From Pseudisothecium myosuroides (Eukaryota; Streptophyta; Bryopsida; Hypnales; Lembophyllaceae): a stretch of DNA of 64,000 nucleotides. The DNA lies in the NCBI GenBank assembly GCA_951799445.1, contig OX637293.1, positions 1,054,001-1,118,000 on the forward strand, written 5' to 3'. Numbering within the stretch: position 1 is the stretch's first letter; each line of letters begins with the position of its first letter. The translations under genes were made by a program, and so were the position numbers. Positions 58,302 through 64,000 of this stretch are shown piece after piece. The notes under the pieces are model-generated. The model searched no databases, was not told the DNA's origin, and worked only from the letters and a program-made list of their open reading frames with translations.

Positions 58302-61300
58302 CTAGCATACCATTAATCAAATTTCTAAAATGTAGTAGAAAGTGGATTGTTAAGAATATTGATGTCTCTAATAACAAATCATTTTGCTTCAACATCTTTA
58401 TTTTGAAGAGGCTAAAGTTTGCAATCATGAGCTAATTAAATACAACATGTTTCCCACCTATAATCACCTAATCCGAGCCAAAAAGACCATGATTGAAGAG
58501 CAAGCCCTGTCGCTTGCAATAAAGTCCCTCCATCCAAAAATTAAACAATTAATTCCTTTAAAGTAAGGGCCAAAATGTGTGCCCAATTACATGCAATGAC
58601 ACTTGTTAAAAAGGTCCCCCCGCCATTTTGAGCACCTCTGCTGGTTATCCAAGGTTGGTTTGGCAAGTTTCCTATTTGCTTCCTACAATTATTTGTTCCA
58701 CCCTTTTGTCCTCTCTTTAGAAATGAAGTAGAGTATACAACTTGTGGCCTTTATAAAATGTTTATGTTCAAGCTATTCATTGTAAAGCAATTGGTTGTAT
58801 GATCACCAAGCAACCATCCAAATTGACATTGTAGGGCATTTTTTTTTAAAGGTTGCTGGGGCTTTTCCTATTGTGGACAATTTCTATAATTAGATTCATG
58901 AGGATCAAATCACACTCAAAGGTACCAGAAAAGGAGTCAGATGCATTGAAATCTGCAATGTATATTCTTTGAAGCTATTATTTTTTAAGGCTACTCTATT
59001 AAATTTAGTCATTTTAGTCTTTTTCTACTACAGTAGTAGTTCAAGTCATATTAAGACTAATATTTTTTTATTCATAGATAAATCTAAATTTATCTACTAA
59101 AGTTTCAATTGAAGTTTAGATGTCAGCCTGTCAGGTTTTTCAATGGTAGAAAAGGGGTCTAATTTCTAATGAATAATATTGTGATTGAATTCAAAAAAAT
59201 CATGTGTATAAATATTCATAAGAGAGAGTAGAAAAGGACTCTTTTGCTATAATTTTAATATTTTTTTATTTTCTATAATATTCAGAAGTAAAAACATGTG
59301 AACGTCTTTTTTAATATAAAAATTAATCCAAATGATGATTGTGATAGAACAAAAAGTGTTTATATTATTCACATTGAGGGTCCTATGAAATCTATTTTTG
59401 GAATTGAATGTTTAATTTTTTTAAAGATTAAATCAAGAATTTGTCATAAATAAATAAATTGATTAAAAAATTATACTACTTTTAGTTCAAAATTTAATCA
59501 CTATAAATTCTTTTTGATAGTTGTATGTTTTGAACGTTAAAAAAATTTGGATTAAAAAATCTATTTAAAATGCTATATTGTAATAAAGACACTAAATTTA
59601 GCCTTAAAATTGATAATTTATGTCTTTTGAAAGATTTTTTTATGAAATTTTTTCTTCATCCCTTTAAAGGGATGCATTGCTATATTATTCATCCATAAAA
59701 TTTTTTAAATAATGACAACATCAAAGTAATTGAGAGCTTCAAAAGTTTAGAAAAGGACTCAAGTCCTGTCCTACAAAAGTAATCCCAATGGTAGCTTTGA
59801 GTGTGGTTTGACCCATGAAGTTTTTATATTTTCTCATTAGCAATTGATAGGAGATTCCAATGCACCAAAGAACACATCATTTAGATACCATATATTAAAG
59901 GTATGAAGTGTCAAAACAAATTTGAATATTTTAGAACCATTTCTGTAAGAATAGGTGCATATTGATTTTGGAGATGTTTACAATATAAGCATCTCATAAG
60001 TGGCATTGAACCCCCAAAGGATGAGCCTATGCCCATAGATTCAAGCTTCACAATCTTTCTTTTCCTTTAATTTATTGCCATATTGAATCTAAAGATGAAT
60101 GAAATTCTTTAAATTTTTTTATCAAAGAAGAAATCCTATGCCTTTTGCAAGTGCTAAAATTTTCAATTTTGGGGGAAATTTTTTAACTTACCTTGAATTT
60201 TGTAAGGAAAAAGTGAAGAAAATTTATATCTAATATCAAATATGCTAAAAAAGCTGAAATTTTCAGCATAGGTTTGTTTTGTAGAGCATAAAATCATGGT
60301 ATAAAACAAAGTCACTATGTCATTCTAAAATTAAAAAATCAACAAACCATGGTTATAGGTCTAAGATTCAAATTGCAATAAAATATTGAATTTTTAAGTT
60401 TTTCACATTTTTTCCAATTGGAATAGAAACTTAACTTGATAAAATTCATTTCATTAGTTGAACTCAAATTCAAAAGTATCATTCTTATGGCTAAAATTTA
60501 CATCAAGAATAAATAGCAAAAATTGGTCAAAATACACTATAAGGGTGATTAAGGATCTTCTTCTTTAGAAGAGTCAATAATATCATAATGAAGGAATATG
60601 CAATACTATTCACTAAAAATGCATTCAAGCAACTCCTCTCAAAACAATTAGATGAAAAAATGTTTTTTTCCTCCTATAGTTCCATTTGAAGTTATGTCAA
60701 GGATAAACAATGTCCGTAGCATTTTTAAGAATTTAAGGCACGACACAATTTGGGAAGAGTACCTTAACTCCTTGGAAGGATAGGCCCATGACCATTGATT
60801 TCAAGCCTCACTGTCCACAACTTTGTTTACTATTCTTTTAAAACTAAATATGAATGAAAAATTTATATTTGGTTTTTCGAAATGAAGTCATGTGTCTACT
60901 AGAAGTCATAAACTTTTCAAATTTCTTAGGAAAATATTGAAATTATTATAGATTTTTTAAGAAAAAATAAAAACAAATATTATATACATAATTCCCTCAA
61001 AAAATCTAAAATTTTAGAATATATGTACATTATAGTGTATAACACCATGGTATAAAACAAATTTACCATTAAATCTAAAATTCAAAACTCAACAAACCAT
61101 GTTTATAGTCCCAAAGTTCATATTGCTATTAAATATTGAAATTTAAGAATTTTTCAAAATTTTCAATTGGAATAGAGACTATACTTGATAAGCTTTATTT
61201 CATTAGCTGGAGTCAAACTTAATAGATGTTATTTTTATTACTAAAACTCGCATCAAGTATAAATAGCAAGAAATGGCCAAAATACTCTACAATGGTGATT

Positions 61301-61632
61301 CATGGATCAAGCATCTCCTTCTTTAGAAAAGTTAATAATAACATAATGAGGGAATTTACAACAATATTCACTAAAAATATACTCAAGCAACTTCAAAAAC
61401 AAAATTAGATGTAAAAAATGTTATGTTCCATCTTGCAATCTTAGGTGTAATCATCCAAACAGACAGTTAGTATATGCATTAGTATTAAATAAACCCTACA
61501 AAGACGCTATGGGCCTAAATGGTGCAATAGATGACTTCATTGTTAAATGTAGAAATAAAGAATGCATCTATTGATCCATTAATTGGAGGATTTGGGTGAC
61601 TACCTTGATCATGGGGCTACTTCCTTCTAGAG
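58302..61632 (+). repeat. 3' flank of SABATH block 3, part 2
   Basis: It resumes after the insertion with ACCATTAATCAAATTTC and the empty TTAA site at 58436. It aligns on and off with 38940-40560 (GAGCAAGCC, AAGTCCCTCCA, GATTCCAATGCACCAAAGAA). About 59840-60600 and 60760-61560 are themselves diverged tandem duplicates (AAATAGCAAGAAATGG and CCATGGTATAAAACAAA recur). No genes. Confidence 0.6.
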
Positions 61633-61711
61633 TTAACCCCTAAACGACCAGGGGTGCAAAAAACAGTGTTGCAGAAGCTACATGATGGCCTTATGGTCCT
61701 TTAGGGGTTAA
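61633..61711. mobile_element. Minimal TTAA element (79 bp)
   Basis: The tips are TTAACCCCTAAACGACC and GGTCCTTTAGGGGTTAA with about 45 bp between them. The paralogous site at 40553 has a single TTAA in matching context (AGGGTTAAAATCATCACC), so this is a real insertion, or an internally deleted one, not a chance palindrome. Confidence 0.88.
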
Positions 61712-61929
61712 GATCATTACCACTCTGCCTCACCATCTTTACTCCGAAGTCGATAATCACGAGCTAAGTATAACATATTTTCCACCCACGATCGAGCCAA
61801 AGAGACCATGATCTAATTCCTTTCTTGGGAAAATTTCATCTTCCTCTCCAAGTTTGGCAAGGAGACTCAATCCAAAACTAAGCAAGATACAATAGAACTT
61901 CCATAAGGTAATAGCCCGAGGACAGAAGG

Positions 61930-62830
61930 AGAATTTAATTTGATTTGATTTTTTTGAACAAATGGAAAGTACCATTGCATTAAAAAAACCCATAGAACAA
62001 CAGCCAAGCCAAAGCTGGCGAATCAAGAGATAAAGAGCAAAGAACAAGACAAAACCAAACAAGAAAGAAACCAAAACATAGAGAACTACGTGAATGAACA
62101 GATGTCAAGATCCTTTCTATTCCAAACGATAATAGGCCCACTCCAGAAAGCTAACATTGGAGATTGGAGCCAAATACTATCAAACTTGGACCAAACGACG
62201 TCTTGTCATTGAGGATGTTGTCTGGCACTGATCTGGGCTTTAAGTTGTGTTGCCTTGCCTGAGTCTAGGAGAGCATTTTATAGGTTGTCTTGTAAAAGAG
62301 TTGGAGGCCAGGTATTCTTGGAGAAGACGGTGTTGTTGCGAGTGATCCATATAAGCCACAAATAAGATCTCCTAAGTAATGACCAAATCGTACGGAGGTT
62401 GGTAAAGTGCCGTAGAAAAGTGGAACCAAAAACACACTGAATGACATCGAACCTAATGTGAGGCCCCATGATAGGTTGAGCCCCTAGCATATGGTAAAGA
62501 ATCGACTGAGCATAGTCCCACACGTCTTAGGCTTACGGGCAGATGTAGAAGCGGTGAATAGGGGTTTCTTCAAGATCTAGTGTGCAGCAATTCCACTTGG
62601 TGTCGATGTCGGGGGCAATACGAGCTCTCCACAAGTGAACGGCTACTAGCTTTGTGCCAAACAGACCACATGAAGGTTGCATCCTTAAGAGATTGCGCCT
62701 TATGCCACACGTCTTTCCAGTTGAGGATGAACGTAGGGGAAGATATCCAAACCATTTTGACATGATCGTGGTCTTTGGCTGAGCATTCTGAATGATGAGA
62801 GAGCAGCCTACAAATGTTGAGTATTCCATT
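61930..62830 (-). mobile_element. LINE retrotransposon 3' remnant (zf-RVT region)
   Basis: On the minus strand, successive frames read a reverse-transcriptase zinc-binding region: MVWISSPTFILNWKDVWHKA and MWSVWHKA, then (frameshifted) VHLWRARIAPDIDTKWNCC, LEETPIHRFYICP and WDYAQSILYHML. This matches the WK.VW / C..C....ET..H....CP pattern at the C-terminus of plant L1-type ORF2 proteins. Stops and frameshifts interrupt it. Further on, GGGTTTTTTTAATGCAATGG and an A/AATCAA-rich tail (near 61940) resemble a LINE 3' end. No reverse-transcriptase core remains in the window. Nonfunctional. Confidence 0.7.
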
Positions 62831-63650
62831 AGTGGCAGGCCATTACTCTATTGCCAGCGCCTTGGGTCAAAGAAGGAGAATATTACATTAGAGAGATTAT
62901 TGCTTTAGAGAAGGACTGTAGCATGAAATTTGAAGATTTTTTTAGTGGGCTGCTCCTAGAACAAAGTCACATTCACTAAGGTAGGAGGCTCGAACTCTGT
63001 TAGGGCATTTAGAACTGTCCCTATAAATAGGTGTGAAATAGACATGGGTGGTTCTAAAATTGACCTCTATAGTCCTTGAAAGAATCAAGGAAAAAAATAT
63101 TATTAGTTGCAAGAGCCAATCATTCTCTTTGCTTTCCCAATCTTTCTTTAGAATTGCAAGTGACCAATTCATGGAAGACCTAGGGTCATAAATAGGGATC
63201 TACAACCCAACTCATTTGAAAATTCACAAGTAATTCAAAAATGCTTGGAAAAATATGAAACCACTTGTGTTAGATTCCTCATCTATTTCTCTTTGTCTGA
63301 AAAATGAAATAAAAATATTTCCATCCAAGGAAATACGTGAAAAAGGAAGACCGGCCCTTCGATGGTCGATTTATGAGCCTCCTACCTTAGAACAAGAGCG
63401 ATATCTAGATTCCAAATTTAATTAAAGTTGCTTTTCTTCTTCTTTTTTTGCTTATTTCGTACATCTTCAATGTGTGTAGGTTGGAACGGAAGGAAAAATA
63501 TTACTTTTGAGAGGTTATTGGCTTACAAAAGTTCACTTTATAAAAGTTGTACTGTACAGTGTAGAACTAGGGAGTCAAGTGAGTATGTGTATTCTTGCAT
63601 CCTACCAACCCAGGAATCACATTTGAAAAGGATGGTGACACAGCTCAAGT
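62831..63650. other. No gene seen
   Basis: AT-rich spacer; short frames without recognisable domains. Confidence 0.35.
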
Positions 63651-64000
63651 TGCAGTGGCATTCATGTCCGTGGCATTAGTGTCACGCACATGAGGCTGGG
63701 GGCGGAAGCCGGCTTCTGCGGATGAAACAACTGCCCAGCGAGGTCTCAGCACGGTGGCAAGCAGGTACTGAAGGAGAAAATTGCCCGTGAACAGCGTCGT
63801 GAACAGTCTCGGCTTCCGGTGCGGCTAGGAGCGGCTCCTTGTTTTTGGAGGGTTTGAGAGAAGCCGCCAGGAGCGGCTCCTGTCGACGAGTTTCATCCAG
63901 GGCAGCGCCTTCAGACGGCTTCGAAGCCGCATGTGCGCGAGACTATTCTAGAGGCGGAAGCATGCTCGAAGCTGGTAAAAGCTTATGGTGAGTAAGTTGC
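63651..64000. other. GC-rich stretch at window edge, possible gene start
   Basis: A sharp switch occurs to GC-rich sequence with repeated AGGAGCGGCTCCT (63827 and 63869) and related GGAAGCCGGCTTC and CGGCTTCGAAGCCG palindromes. A donor-like ATGGTGAGTAAG occurs near 63988. No long frame is complete in the window. It may be a 5' UTR or first exon of a gene beyond the edge, or a GC-rich repeat. Confidence 0.3.

Noticed and set aside
1..64000. CRISPR arrays, bacterial operons, rRNA or tRNA genes
   Set aside because: Repeats are plant-type minisatellites and MITEs, genes have spliceosomal introns, and I found no tRNA cloverleaf or rRNA core sequence.

Overview
The window looks like nuclear DNA of a land plant. 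It is AT-rich, has few genes, carries genes with spliceosomal introns (GT...AG), and is crowded with small non-autonomous DNA transposons. Only one clearly intact gene is visible, a SABATH-family carboxyl methyltransferase. Its divergence from familiar flowering-plant SAMT/JMT proteins suggests a non-seed plant such as a bryophyte or lycophyte. That placement is inference; the species cannot be read from the sequence.

Layout. 1-20 kb: gene-poor DNA with tandem repeats, fold-back MITEs and many copies of an element family that begins TTAACCCC and ends GGGGTTAA. About 20.4-21.5 kb: an intronless, damaged copy of a plant DWNN-RING (PQT3/RBBP6/MPE1-like) ubiquitin-ligase gene. 21.8-30.6 kb: minisatellites, a pogo/Emigrant-type MITE, a near-perfect 1.07-kb palindrome, and copies of a repeat family ('R units', also at 14 kb) whose 3' parts share a hairpin with covarying stem bases. 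31-61.7 kb: a tandem array built from [upstream block - three-exon SABATH gene - 3' flank]. It contains an exon-3-only relic (31.4 kb), an intact gene (35.7-37.7 kb), a copy with one nonsense codon (42.2-44.3 kb), an upstream block without a gene (about 48-49.9 kb) and a copy with two nonsense codons (53.3-55.8 kb). 61.9-62.8 kb: a decayed LINE 3' end on the minus strand. 63.65-64 kb: a GC-rich stretch, perhaps the start of a neighbouring gene.

Main result. Because the SABATH blocks are paralogous, insertions in one block can be compared with empty sites in the others. This shows, at five sites within this window, that the TTAACCCC...GGGGTTAA elements insert at TTAA and duplicate exactly TTAA, with CCC at their tips: the signature of the piggyBac superfamily. 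About fifteen complete or partial members occur here, from 79 bp to about 940 bp. They include nested copies and two elements placed side by side at one target. None has a recognisable transposase, so they appear to be MITEs moved by an enzyme encoded elsewhere.

The SABATH genes would encode cytosolic SAM-dependent enzymes that methylate small carboxylic acids. Copies 1 and 3 differ from copy 2 at the residue before the pocket tryptophan. The cluster shows duplication, pseudogenisation and loss of genes under orphan promoters. All calls come from reading the sequence without database searches; splice sites are inferred from cross-copy conservation and reading-frame continuity.
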